Shown one piece after another: positions 27,222-35,610 of a stretch of DNA of 64,000 bases. The stretch is from Sphaerotilus mobilis (lineage in GTDB: Bacteria > Pseudomonadota > Gammaproteobacteria > Burkholderiales > Burkholderiaceae_C). Where the stretch lies: positions 25,932 through 89,931 of the forward strand of contig NZ_SGWV01000014.1 in assembly GCF_004216565.1 (NCBI RefSeq), read 5' to 3'. Position numbers and translations under genes: made by a program. The notes below the pieces were generated by a model, which searched no databases, was not told the DNA's origin, and saw nothing but the letters and a program-made list of their open reading frames with translations. Each line of letters begins with the position of its first letter. The stretch's first letter is position 1.

Positions 27222-27563
27222 ATGCAAGTGCTTTTCAAGTCCCGACACCCGCAAGCCACCGACTTGCGCGACCTGACCGAACGCCGCGTGCGCTTCGTGC
27301 TTCGACGCCTGGGCTGGCTCGTGCCCCGCGCCGAGGTGCAGATGTCGGATGTGAACGGACCGCGCGGCGGCATCGACAAGCGCTGCCAGGTCGAACTCCG
27401 GACCGATGGCGCCGGGTCTGTCGTCGTCACCTCCGTCGCCAGCGACTGGCGCACGGCGCTCGACAACGCGCTGGCCCGCGCGGCGCGCTTCCTGATGCGC
27501 CTGTGGCGCCGGGGCCATGACACCCGCCGCATGCGCCAACGCGTCATCGGCCACGAACGCTGA
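27222..27563 (+). CDS. HPF/RaiA-like ribosome-associated protein
   Basis: This 113-residue protein has the beta-alpha-beta-beta-beta-alpha pattern of the HPF/RaiA family that binds the 30S decoding region and silences ribosomes in stress: MQVLFKSRHPQATDLRDLTE, the mid-segment VQMSDVNGPRGGIDKRCQVE, then VVVTSVASDWRTALDNALAR. The C-terminal basic tail (RRGHDTRRMRQR) suits RNA contact. Conservation of RNA-binding residues cannot be judged here, so it may be a divergent family member. A GGAG site precedes the ATG. Confidence 0.8.
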   Translation: MQVLFKSRHPQATDLRDLTERRVRFVLRRLGWLVPRAEVQMSDVNGPRGGIDKRCQVELRTDGAGSVVVTSVASDWRTALDNALARAARFLMRLWRRGHDTRRMRQRVIGHER

Positions 27564-27704
27564 CCAGCGGATGCCACGCGGACATGCGGTGCCTCACCGA
27601 CCCGGGCAGGTGTGAAGATCAGGATGTCCAGGCCCCGCGCCAGAGCCACTGGCGCGTGGAGCGACCGCCCACGTCACGCACCGAACCTGTCCAGGAGCCA
27701 GCCC

Positions 27705-28202
27705 ATGTCCGACCTCTCCACCATCCCCGCCAACACCCTCTGCCTCTGGTACGACGGCACCGCGCTCGACGCCGCGCGCTTCTATGCCGAGACCTTTCCC
27801 GACAGCGCCGTCGGCGAGATCCTGCGGGCGCCGGCGGACTACCCGTCGGGCAAGGAAGGCGACGTGCTGACCGTGCGATTCACCGTGCTCGGCATCCCCT
27901 GCCTGGGCATGAACGGCGGGCCGGGCGTGCCGCATTCGATGGCGTTCTCCTTCCAGGTCGCCACCGATGACCAGGCCGAGACCGATCGGCTCTGGCGCGC
28001 CATCGTCGACCACGGCGGCGAGGAAAGCGCCTGCGGCTGGTGCAAGGACCGCTATGGCTTGTCGTGGCAGATCACGCCGCGCGCCCTTTCCGAGGCCTTG
28101 ATGGACCCGGACCGCGACGCCGCCAAACGTGCCTTCGAGGCCATGATGGGCATGGTGAAGATCGACATCGCGGCGATCGAGGCGGCGCGGGCAGGCGGTT
28201 GA
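27705..28202 (+). CDS. VOC/PhnB-like protein
   Basis: This 165-residue protein belongs to the PhnB-like (3-demethylubiquinone methyltransferase-like) branch of the vicinal-oxygen-chelate superfamily: NTLCLWYDGTALDAARFYAETFPDS at the N-terminus (only partly quoted motifs matter: W-Y-D, F-Y, F-P-D-S), then GIPCLGMNGGP, FSFQVATDDQAETDRLW and GWCKDRYGLSWQITP. Members lack methyltransferase activity and have no established role. A CCAGGAG ribosome site precedes the ATG at 27705. Confidence 0.83.
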   Translation: MSDLSTIPANTLCLWYDGTALDAARFYAETFPDSAVGEILRAPADYPSGKEGDVLTVRFTVLGIPCLGMNGGPGVPHSMAFSFQVATDDQAETDRLWRAIVDHGGEESACGWCKDRYGLSWQITPRALSEALMDPDRDAAKRAFEAMMGMVKIDIAAIEAARAGG

Positions 28203-28318
28203 CGGTGCCGTTGGCGGGCTGAATCGCGAGGGGCGGCCGACATCAGTCGCTGCGGATATATTGGCCGGCCGACGACCGCTGCCAGCCTTTCCCGCCCGCC
28301 TCTGCCCGCTTCTGCCCC

Positions 28319-29047
28319 ATGTCCGTCATCCCCATCTACCGCCAGGATCACCGCCATCCGCAAGCCCAGGCCTGTGCCAGCTGCGAGGTGCGCAGCGAGG
28401 CGCTGTTCGGGGCGCTGGACGAGGCCGGGCTGGACGGCATCCACATGCACATCGCCAGCCTGGACTTGGCGGCCGACCAGGTGCTCTACGGACGCGGCGT
28501 GCCGGGGCAGGCGGTCTACACCATCCGGGCCGGACTGGTGCGCTTCGAGCGTCACACCGAACGGGGCGATCGCCGCATCGTGCGGCTGGCCGGCCGGGGT
28601 GACCTGATCGGGCAGGAGGCGCTGCTGCAGCGGCCCTATGCCGACGAGGCCATCGCCTGTACCCCCGTGCAGCTCTGCCGCATCCCGCACACCCTGATCG
28701 AGGACCTGGCGCGCGGACCGGGCACGCTGCCGCGCGAGCTGATGCTGCGCTGGCAGGCCGCGCTGGACGCGGCCGAGACGTGGGTCACCGAACTGTCGAC
28801 CGGCCCGGCCCGGCGGCGCCTGCTGCGCCTGTTGCTGCGGCTGGCCGACAACGCCGACGCACAGGGCGTGATCTGGCTGCCGCGCCGCGAGGAGATCGGC
28901 GCGATGCTGGACATGACCTTCGAGACCGCCAGCCGGCTGGTCAGCGCGATGCGGCGCGAGGGCGTGCTCGAACTGGGGCCGGCCCGCAGCGCTAGGCTCG
29001 ATCCGGCGGCCTTGCAGCGCGCGCTGCGCGCCGAGGACGTGGCCTGA
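28319..29047 (+). CDS. Crp/Fnr family transcription regulator 4
   Basis: This 242-residue regulator has a sensor barrel (ASLDLAADQVLYGRGVPGQA; GDLIGQEALLQRPYADEAIA) and a winged helix with RREEIGAMLDMTFETASRLVSAM. The recognition helix contains E-T-x-S-R, like FNR, which predicts TTGA-type half-sites. It has a CASC pair at residues 19-22 but not the four cysteines needed for an FNR-type cluster. It is not close to the three island regulators. It precedes the SbcD-like gene by 60 bases on the same strand. Confidence 0.87.
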   Translation: MSVIPIYRQDHRHPQAQACASCEVRSEALFGALDEAGLDGIHMHIASLDLAADQVLYGRGVPGQAVYTIRAGLVRFERHTERGDRRIVRLAGRGDLIGQEALLQRPYADEAIACTPVQLCRIPHTLIEDLARGPGTLPRELMLRWQAALDAAETWVTELSTGPARRRLLRLLLRLADNADAQGVIWLPRREEIGAMLDMTFETASRLVSAMRREGVLELGPARSARLDPAALQRALRAEDVA

Positions 29048-29107
29048 ACGTCCTGAACGTCTTGAACGTCCTGCCCGGCTCGATCCCTCCGACCCCCCCC
29101 TGCGCCG

Positions 29108-30235
29108 ATGCCCTGTTTTCTTCACACCGCCGATTGGCAGATCGGCCGGCTCTACGCCAGCCTGCCCCCCGAGAACGCCGTGCCGCTGGCCGATGCGCGT
29201 ATCGCCTGCGTCGAACGGCTGGCCGCGCTGGCCGCCGAGCAGGCGGTCGATGCGGTGCTGGTCGCCGGTGATGTGTTTGACGCCCAGAACGTCTCCGATC
29301 GCACCGTGCGCCGGCTCTTCAACGCCATGGCGCGCTGGACGGGGCCGTGGGTGCTGATCCCCGGCAACCACGATGCCGCGCTGGCCGAGAGCGTCTGGAC
29401 CCGCGCCCGGCGGCTTGGCGTCGTGCCCGACCATGTCCACCTCTGCCTGACGCCCGAGCCGCTGCTGCTGCCCGACATCGGCCTGGCGCTCTTGCCCGCG
29501 CCGCTGACGCAGCGCCACACCCACAGCGACCTGACGGCCTGGTTCGATGCGGCCGAAACCCCCGCCGGCCTGCTGCGCATCGGCCTGGCCCACGGCAGCG
29601 TGCAGGGCTTGCTGGCCGAGGAGATCGACTCGGCCAACCCGATCGCGCCGGACCGTGCCGAGCGTGCCCGGCTGGACTACCTCGCGCTGGGCGACTGGCA
29701 TGGCTGCAAGCGCATCGACGCGCGCACCTGGTATGCGGGCACGCCCGAGCCCGATCGCCACAAGGACAACGGCTCGGGCCAGGCGCTGCGGGTCGACATC
29801 GCCGCGCCGGGCGCCGAACCGCAGGTGCGGGCGCTGGCCACGGGCCGCCACCGCTGGCGTGCGATCGAGGCGACGCTGGCGGTGCCCAGCGACCTGGACG
29901 GCCTGCTGGCGCAGCTCGATGCGCTAGCCGCCGACGATGTCGTCGACCTGCGCGTGAGCGGCGCACTGGACCTCGCCGCCCATGGCCGTCTGCGCGAGGC
30001 GCTGGCACGGGCCGAGGCCTGTTGCCGTCATCTGGGCCTGGACCTCGCCGCGCTGCGCCTGAGCCCGACCGACGAGGACATCGCCGCGCTGAAGGCCGAC
30101 GGCTACCTGGGCGAGCTGATCGTGGCGCTGCGCGAGCGCCAGTCGCGCGAGGACGACCCGGCCGCTGCCCGCATCGCCGCCGATGCGCTGGCGCTCTTGA
30201 GCGCCGAGCTGCAGGACCTGGGGTCCGCGTCATGA
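29108..30235 (+). CDS. SbcD/Mre11-like exonuclease subunit
   Basis: This 375-residue protein has the Mre11/SbcD nuclease motifs in order: FLHTADWQIGR (D-x-H replaced by D-W-Q), VLVAGDVFDAQNV, VLIPGNHDAAL, GLAHGSVQG and LALGDWHGCKRI. The first motif has Gln where most family members have His, a possible metal-site change. Its stop overlaps the ATG of the following ATPase gene, the usual sbcDC arrangement. It probably processes DNA ends or hairpins with that partner. Confidence 0.85.
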   Translation: MPCFLHTADWQIGRLYASLPPENAVPLADARIACVERLAALAAEQAVDAVLVAGDVFDAQNVSDRTVRRLFNAMARWTGPWVLIPGNHDAALAESVWTRARRLGVVPDHVHLCLTPEPLLLPDIGLALLPAPLTQRHTHSDLTAWFDAAETPAGLLRIGLAHGSVQGLLAEEIDSANPIAPDRAERARLDYLALGDWHGCKRIDARTWYAGTPEPDRHKDNGSGQALRVDIAAPGAEPQVRALATGRHRWRAIEATLAVPSDLDGLLAQLDALAADDVVDLRVSGALDLAAHGRLREALARAEACCRHLGLDLAALRLSPTDEDIAALKADGYLGELIVALRERQSREDDPAAARIAADALALLSAELQDLGSAS

Positions 30236-32928
30236 CCTTGCTGCTCACACGCCTGAAGGTCGAACAGGTCCGCAAGTTCCGCCAGCCCTTCGAGCTGACC
30301 GGCCTGCAGCCCGGCCTGAACCTGTTCAGCGGCGACAACGAGGCCGGCAAGAGCACGCTGGTGCGGGCCATCCGCGCGGCCTTCTTCGAGCGTCACGGCA
30401 CCAACGTCGTCGAGGACCTGCGCCCCTGGGGCGATGCCGGCGCGACGCCGCAGGTCGAGATCGACTTCCGGCTCGATGGCGAGGACGGCCAGCTGTTCAA
30501 GCGCTTCCTGGGCAAGAAGCGCTGCCAGTTGCGCCTGGGCAGCCGCACGCTCGAAGGCACCGAGGCCGAGGACCTGCTCGCCGAGCGTCTGGGCTATGCC
30601 TATGCCGCCAAGGGCGCCAGCAAGACCGAACACTGGGGCATCCCCGGCCTGCTGTGGATCGAACAGGGCAGCGGCCAGGACATCCACGACGCCGCCGGCC
30701 ATGCCCGCGAGCACCTGCACGGCGCCTTGCAGCGCGGCGGGGGCGGGCAGGGCGCCGATGCCGTTGGCGCGCTCGCGGCGAGTGCCGGCGACGGCCTTCT
30801 GGCGCGCCTGCTGGAGCGTCGCGGCGAGCTGCTGACGGGCACCGGCAAGCCGCGCGCGGCGCTGGCCGAGGCGATCGAGCGCGTGGTGTCGCTCGACGAG
30901 CAGCGCCGCGAACTCGACCAGCGCATCGACACCTACCGCCGCCAGGTCGACCTGCTCGATGCGCTGCGCCGCGCCCACGCGGCCGACGAGCGCGAGCGGC
31001 CTTGGCAGGCGCTGGAGCGCGATCTCGTGCAAGCACGCGGGAAGCTCGCCGCGCTGCAGGACAGCCAGCGCCAGCTGACCCAGGACCAGCAGCGCCATGC
31101 CGGCCTGCAGGCCCAGGTCGGCCTGCTGCAGCAGCAGATCCAGGCGGCGCAGCAGCAGGCCGATGGCTTGCAGCGCCGCGAGGTCGAACAGGCCCGCACC
31201 CAGTCGGCACGAGAGACTGCCGATGCCGCTGCGCAGCAGGCCCGCGAGCGACTGGAAGCGGCCCAGGCCCTCGCCGCCCAGGCGGCGGCCCTGAGCGCTC
31301 GCTGGCGTGCCCAGGCCAGCCGCGCCGAGCAGCTGCGCCAGCAACGCGAGCTGCAGGCCGCGCAGTCGACCCGGCAGGTCGCCCTGACCCAGGCCGAGGC
31401 AGCGGCCGCGACCCTGGCCAGGTTGCGGGCCCAGGCCGGTGCGCGGGCGCTGTCGGACGAGGTGGTGAAGACCTTGCGCCAGCTCGATGCCCGACGGCGC
31501 GAGCTGGCGACCCGCCGTGACGCCGCCGCGACCCGGCTGGCGCTGGACCTGCTGCCGGGCGTCACGCTGACCTTGCAAGCCGATGGCGTCGCCGACCAGG
31601 CCCTGAGCGGCACCAGCCGCCAGGTGCTGGTCCGGCCGACGACGCTGGACATCCCCGGCTTCGGCCGCCTGACCATCAGCCCGGGCGGGCAGGACCTCGA
31701 TGAGCTGGCCCGCCAGCTGGCCGACACCGACGGCCGCTGGCAGGCGGCGCTGGCCCAGGCGGGCGTGGCCGACCTGTCCGGCGCTGAACAGCGGCTGGCC
31801 CAGCATGCCGACCTGCTGCGCCAGATCGGTCTGGCCGAACAGGCGCTGGCGCTGCAGGCGCCGCAGGGCATCGACGCGCTGCGGCAGGCGCAGGCCGAAG
31901 GGGCGGCGCGGCTGGCGCAGGTCGAGGCCGCGCGGGCCCTGATCGGCGACATGGCCGAGCCGGACCCCAGCGTCGACCCGATCGTGGCGCTGGCCCAGGC
32001 CGAGTCCGACCAGAAAGCCGCCGACGCCGCCGTGCAGCGGGCCCAGCAGGCCAGCACCACGGCCGGTCAGCAACTGGCCGCAGCCACCACCGCCGAGGTC
32101 CAGGCCCGCCACGAACGGGACGCGCTGGCGGCATTGCTGGCCGACCCGGAGCGCCAGGCGCAGGCGGCGAAGGCGGCGCATCAGCTGCTGGAGGCCAGCG
32201 CCGAACGCGATGCGCTGGCCTTGCGCATCGAGCAGACCGCGCAGGCGCTGGCGCAGGCCCGTCCGGCCATCGTCGAACAGGACGTGCAGCGTCTGGGCGC
32301 CAGCGTCACCCAGCAGACCCGCGCCCACCAGCAGCGCCGCGAGCAGATCCTGGTGCTGGAGACCCAGCTGGCCGAGGCCGGCGCGCAAGGGCTGGACGAA
32401 CAACTCGCACACGTCGACGGCGAACAGGTCCGGGCGATCGCCCGGCGCGACCAGCTGCAGCGTCGGGCCGACGCGCTGGCGCTGCTCTGCCGCGAGCTGG
32501 CCGAACGCCGCGCGGCCACGCTGGCGCAGCTGCAAGGTCCGCTGACACGGCATCTGCAGCACCACCTTGCGCTGCTGTTCCCGCAGGCCACGCTGAGCGT
32601 GGACGCCCGCCTCGCGCCGGGCGAGCTGACACGGGCGGATGCCCACGGCCGAACGGAGACCGGCGCCATCGACGCGCTGAGCTTCGGCGCGCGCGAGCAG
32701 CTGGGCCTGATCGCCCGCTGCGCCTATGCCGACCTGCTGCTCGAAGCCGGCCGGCCGACCCTGCTGATCCTCGACGACGCGCTGGTGCACAGCGACGCGC
32801 AACGGCTGGCGCAGATGAAGCGTGTGCTCTACGACGTGGCGCAGCGCCACCAGGTCCTGCTCTTCACCTGCCACCCCGAAGACTGGCGCGATCTCGGGGT
32901 GCAGGCCCGGCCGATCCACCCCGCCTGA
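30232..32928 (+). CDS. SbcC/Rad50-like ATPase without zinc hook
   Basis: This 898-residue SMC-like ATPase has an N-terminal head with Walker A GDNEAGKST (residues 34-42), long Gln/Ala-rich coiled coils, and a C-terminal head with signature ALSFGAREQLGL and Walker B PTLLILDDALVHSD. No C-x-x-C zinc hook is present in the middle; instead residues about 430-480 form a non-coiled, strand-rich insert (LLPGVTLTLQADG; DIPGFGRLTISPGG). This resembles YhaN-type AAA proteins more than classical SbcC, and is shorter than SbcC (about 1050). It overlaps the SbcD-like gene by four bases, so they should act as a nuclease-ATPase pair. Confidence 0.86.
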   Translation: MTLLLTRLKVEQVRKFRQPFELTGLQPGLNLFSGDNEAGKSTLVRAIRAAFFERHGTNVVEDLRPWGDAGATPQVEIDFRLDGEDGQLFKRFLGKKRCQLRLGSRTLEGTEAEDLLAERLGYAYAAKGASKTEHWGIPGLLWIEQGSGQDIHDAAGHAREHLHGALQRGGGGQGADAVGALAASAGDGLLARLLERRGELLTGTGKPRAALAEAIERVVSLDEQRRELDQRIDTYRRQVDLLDALRRAHAADERERPWQALERDLVQARGKLAALQDSQRQLTQDQQRHAGLQAQVGLLQQQIQAAQQQADGLQRREVEQARTQSARETADAAAQQARERLEAAQALAAQAAALSARWRAQASRAEQLRQQRELQAAQSTRQVALTQAEAAAATLARLRAQAGARALSDEVVKTLRQLDARRRELATRRDAAATRLALDLLPGVTLTLQADGVADQALSGTSRQVLVRPTTLDIPGFGRLTISPGGQDLDELARQLADTDGRWQAALAQAGVADLSGAEQRLAQHADLLRQIGLAEQALALQAPQGIDALRQAQAEGAARLAQVEAARALIGDMAEPDPSVDPIVALAQAESDQKAADAAVQRAQQASTTAGQQLAAATTAEVQARHERDALAALLADPERQAQAAKAAHQLLEASAERDALALRIEQTAQALAQARPAIVEQDVQRLGASVTQQTRAHQQRREQILVLETQLAEAGAQGLDEQLAHVDGEQVRAIARRDQLQRRADALALLCRELAERRAATLAQLQGPLTRHLQHHLALLFPQATLSVDARLAPGELTRADAHGRTETGAIDALSFGAREQLGLIARCAYADLLLEAGRPTLLILDDALVHSDAQRLAQMKRVLYDVAQRHQVLLFTCHPEDWRDLGVQARPIHPA

Positions 32929-33124
32929 ACCCGCGCTGCGCCGGTTTCAGGCCGGCAACGGCAGGGCGGATCGGCGATTTGCCCTGAAATGAAAACGGTT
33001 GCACTGGAGATTAATTTTTGTCAATTCCGGCGCGTGATTTGATCAATATCGGGAAATCCGGTTTCACTTCAGCGTTTTCTCACCTCGATATCAGGATTTA
33101 CTGAGGGGGCTCTGGCAAGCTATC

Positions 33125-33146
33125 GTGTTGGACTTGAGTCCAACAC
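33125..33146. promoter_or_regulatory. 22-base perfect palindrome before the diguanylate cyclase
   Basis: The arms GTGTTGGACT (33125-33134) and AGTCCAACAC (33137-33146) are exact reverse complements around a TG centre. The element ends 19 bases before the TTG start. With a two-base centre it suits a dimeric repressor better than an RNA hairpin. It sits in a less GC-rich stretch (about 32985-33120) that also holds an FNR-like TTGATCAATATC at 33039-33050. Confidence 0.6.
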
Positions 33147-33165
33147 TGTCGAGCAGGAGCCGGAA

Positions 33166-34281
33166 TTGTCCAAGCTGGAGCGCGCACTGTTTGGTGCGGC
33201 CCGATTTCAGGAGAGCGAAGAGTATCGGGAGTTCCAGTATCGGTTCCTGATCTTGGTGATGCTCGCCAGCCTGTTCTTCGCCAGCCTGTTCATGCTCTCG
33301 GCCCTGTCCGGGATGCATCCACTGCCGACCGGTCATGTCTGGGTGCTGGGTGGCTTCCTGGTCAGCACCGGCGGCTTGCTGCTGGTGCTGCGGGGGCGCA
33401 GTCGGCTGTATGCCGAGGTCACCATCGCGTTTTTCACCGCGTCGATCGCGATGTTCACGTCGGCGCTCCTGCAGGTCCCCGAGAACGAGTTGCGGGTGCT
33501 CTGGTTCTATACCTCGATTCCCAGCGCCTATATCTTGATGGGGACCCGTTTCGGGCTGCTGGCGACCGCCAGCCTGGTGGTCGGATTTGCCGTGATCAAC
33601 CCGTGGCTGGCGGTTCCGTATTCACGCCATGCGGTGGTCTCGGGCCTCGTCGTGATGGTCTTCCTGGGCTTCTTCTTCCATGTCCACGTCGACCGCTCGC
33701 TGGCCTATTTCCAGCGCATGCGCGATTCGAACGAACGCCTGCGCGAGCTGAGCCAGCATGACGTGCTGACCGGCGTGCTGAACGCGCGGGCCTACTACGA
33801 GCAGGCCGACCGCCTGATCCTGGCCTCGCGCCGGGTTGGCCAGCCGTGTTCGGTGCTGTTCATCGACCTCGACCACTTCAAGTGGATCAACGACAGCCAC
33901 GGCCACGCCACCGGCGACGTGGTGCTGCGCTCGGTGGCCGAACGCATGCTGGCAACCATGCGCCGCAGTGACCTGATCGGCCGCATCGGCGGCGAGGAGT
34001 TCTCGGTCCTCATGCCCCACACCGATGTGGCGCAGGCGCTGGTCCTGGCCGAGAAGCTGCGCGCCGCCGTCGAGGCGCTGATGCCGACGGTTTCCGGCCG
34101 CCCGCTGCGCATCACCACCAGCATCGGCGTGGCCAGCAGCCACGAGGGCGACGCCGGCATCTTCGACGTCCAGCAACGCGCCGACCGGGCGATGTACCAG
34201 GCCAAGGCGCAGGGCCGCAACCGCGTCACCGTCTTCGACGCCCTCCAGGTCTGGGCCCAGGCACCCGCGCCGTCGGCCTGA
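33166..34281 (+). CDS. Membrane diguanylate cyclase
   Basis: This 371-residue protein has about six N-terminal transmembrane helices (residues about 25-185; for example FLILVMLASLFFASLFMLSA and GLVVMVFLGFFFHV), a short linker and a C-terminal GGDEF domain: DVLTGVLNARAYYEQADRL, IDLDHFKWINDSHGHATGD and active site GGEEF. The inhibitory I-site RRSD is intact five residues before GGEEF, so product inhibition is expected. The membrane part is MASE-like but of unclear type; its signal is unknown. The start is a TTG at 33166, with an AGGAG site six bases upstream; no ATG is available before the first membrane helix. A 22-base palindrome directly upstream suggests repression. Confidence 0.9.
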   Translation: MSKLERALFGAARFQESEEYREFQYRFLILVMLASLFFASLFMLSALSGMHPLPTGHVWVLGGFLVSTGGLLLVLRGRSRLYAEVTIAFFTASIAMFTSALLQVPENELRVLWFYTSIPSAYILMGTRFGLLATASLVVGFAVINPWLAVPYSRHAVVSGLVVMVFLGFFFHVHVDRSLAYFQRMRDSNERLRELSQHDVLTGVLNARAYYEQADRLILASRRVGQPCSVLFIDLDHFKWINDSHGHATGDVVLRSVAERMLATMRRSDLIGRIGGEEFSVLMPHTDVAQALVLAEKLRAAVEALMPTVSGRPLRITTSIGVASSHEGDAGIFDVQQRADRAMYQAKAQGRNRVTVFDALQVWAQAPAPSA

Positions 34282-34318
34282 GCGCCGCCCGCATCCGGGA
34301 CGGCGGTCTCATCACCGA

Positions 34319-35551
34319 TCAATACCGCCCATCTTCATCGGCCCGATCCGCATGGGCCAGCAAGGTCGCGACGCTGGCGAGGCCGGCGGTGCTGCGGTTC
34401 CACCATTGCGAGAAGGACTCGCAGCAGGGGTCGACCGGCGGGAAGAGGGCGGGCGCCGGGCGGCCGGTGGCCCAGTTGGACAGCCAGGGTTCGAGGTGCG
34501 GTTCGGCGATGCAGCGCACCCGCTTGGCGGCCGACAGGGCCTTGCCGATGGCGGCGGCGTCGCCGTGCCAGCGCAGCGGGGTGAGCGCGGCCATGCGGGT
34601 GGCGACGAAGTCCCAGCGGCGGGCGTTCCAGGGGCGCCGGCGGTGGAAGTCGGCCAGCCAGAGGCCGATCACGATGGTCTGCGGCGGCAGGTCGTCGGGC
34701 AGTTCGCCCAGGCTCCAGGGGTGCACCAGCCAGACCTCGCGGCCGCGCACATCGGCCGCCGCCGGGGCCTTGCAGACATGGTCGGCCGGCGGCGTGGCCG
34801 ACAGCGTTGGCTCGATCACGCCGGGGCGATCGGCCTCGGGCGGGTCGACCGGCTCGGGGTTTTTCGCCAGCGCCTCCAGGGCCTCGTAGCCGGCGTCGAT
34901 CACGCTGCCGGGGCTGTGCCAGTCGGGCGGGGCGTGGCGCGCGACGTTCTCGGCATTGAACAGGTAAGGCTTCTGGCTGCCGGTGCCGGCCACCCATTGC
35001 CAGCTCAGGTGGTTGCTGGCCAGGTCACCGTCCAGCAGGTGACCGTAGAGCCAGTCGGCGGCCACGCACCAGTGGATCTTGCGCACATGCACCGCATAAC
35101 TCGCCAGCCACATGCGGGCGTGGTTGTGCAGCGTGCCGCTGGCGTAGAGCGTGTGCACGGCCTGGTCGATCGCCGCAACGCCGGTGCGGCCCTCGCGCAG
35201 GTCGGCCGGGACCTCGCGCCGGTAGGCCGACTCGGGCAGCGGCCCCTCATGCAGCGACGCGAAGATGGCGTCGCCCCGGTGGGCCCAGACATGGTGGAAG
35301 TAGGCCCGCCAGCCCAGCTCGAAAACGAACTTGTCGCCGACCTTCATCGGGTGCCGGGCGGCGGCCCCGCGCAGCACCTCGGCGAGGCTGACGAGGCCGT
35401 GGGTCAGGTAGGGCGACAGGCCGGTGACGGCGCCGTCGAGGTGGTTGCGGCTGCGGGCGTATTCGGACGGCCGGATGGCGACGATGCGGCGGTGCGCGGC
35501 GTCGCGGGTGGGCACCAGCGGTGGCAGGGCGAGGGGCGTGCGGTTGGTCAT
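34319..35551 (-). CDS. Photolyase/cryptochrome-like FAD protein, apparently circularly permuted
   Basis: In this 410-residue protein the FAD-binding domain of the photolyase/cryptochrome family comes first: GLSPYLTHGLVSL (residues about 44-56), ELGWRAYFHHVWAHRGD, then TLHNHARMWLASYAVHVRK and GDLASNHLSWQWVAGTGSQ, which correspond to the family's H-N-R-x-R-M and W-Q-W-x-A-G-T-G core. Residues about 265-395 look like the alpha/beta domain that normally stands at the N-terminus: VWLVHPW, IVIGLWLADFHRRRPWNAR, LRWHGDAAAIGKAL and a final SFSQWWNRS. This order suggests circular permutation. Repair activity, antenna and light role are unknown. The gene converges with the diguanylate cyclase gene. Confidence 0.8.
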   Translation of the reverse strand: MTNRTPLALPPLVPTRDAAHRRIVAIRPSEYARSRNHLDGAVTGLSPYLTHGLVSLAEVLRGAAARHPMKVGDKFVFELGWRAYFHHVWAHRGDAIFASLHEGPLPESAYRREVPADLREGRTGVAAIDQAVHTLYASGTLHNHARMWLASYAVHVRKIHWCVAADWLYGHLLDGDLASNHLSWQWVAGTGSQKPYLFNAENVARHAPPDWHSPGSVIDAGYEALEALAKNPEPVDPPEADRPGVIEPTLSATPPADHVCKAPAAADVRGREVWLVHPWSLGELPDDLPPQTIVIGLWLADFHRRRPWNARRWDFVATRMAALTPLRWHGDAAAIGKALSAAKRVRCIAEPHLEPWLSNWATGRPAPALFPPVDPCCESFSQWWNRSTAGLASVATLLAHADRADEDGRY

Positions 35552-35610
35552 GCGCTCAGGATAAGGGCCCCGCCCGGCGAGGCTGGCGCGCGGCGGGCAT
35601 GCTTGCGGCC

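Noticed and set aside
30232..32928. Classical SbcC with zinc hook
   Set aside because: I looked for C-x-x-C between the coiled coils and found none, so it is described as SbcC/YhaN-like instead.
33039..33052. FNR box upstream of the membrane diguanylate cyclase
   Set aside because: TTGATCAATATCGG keeps the left half-site but lacks the terminal AA of the right one; kept only as a remark in the palindrome entry.
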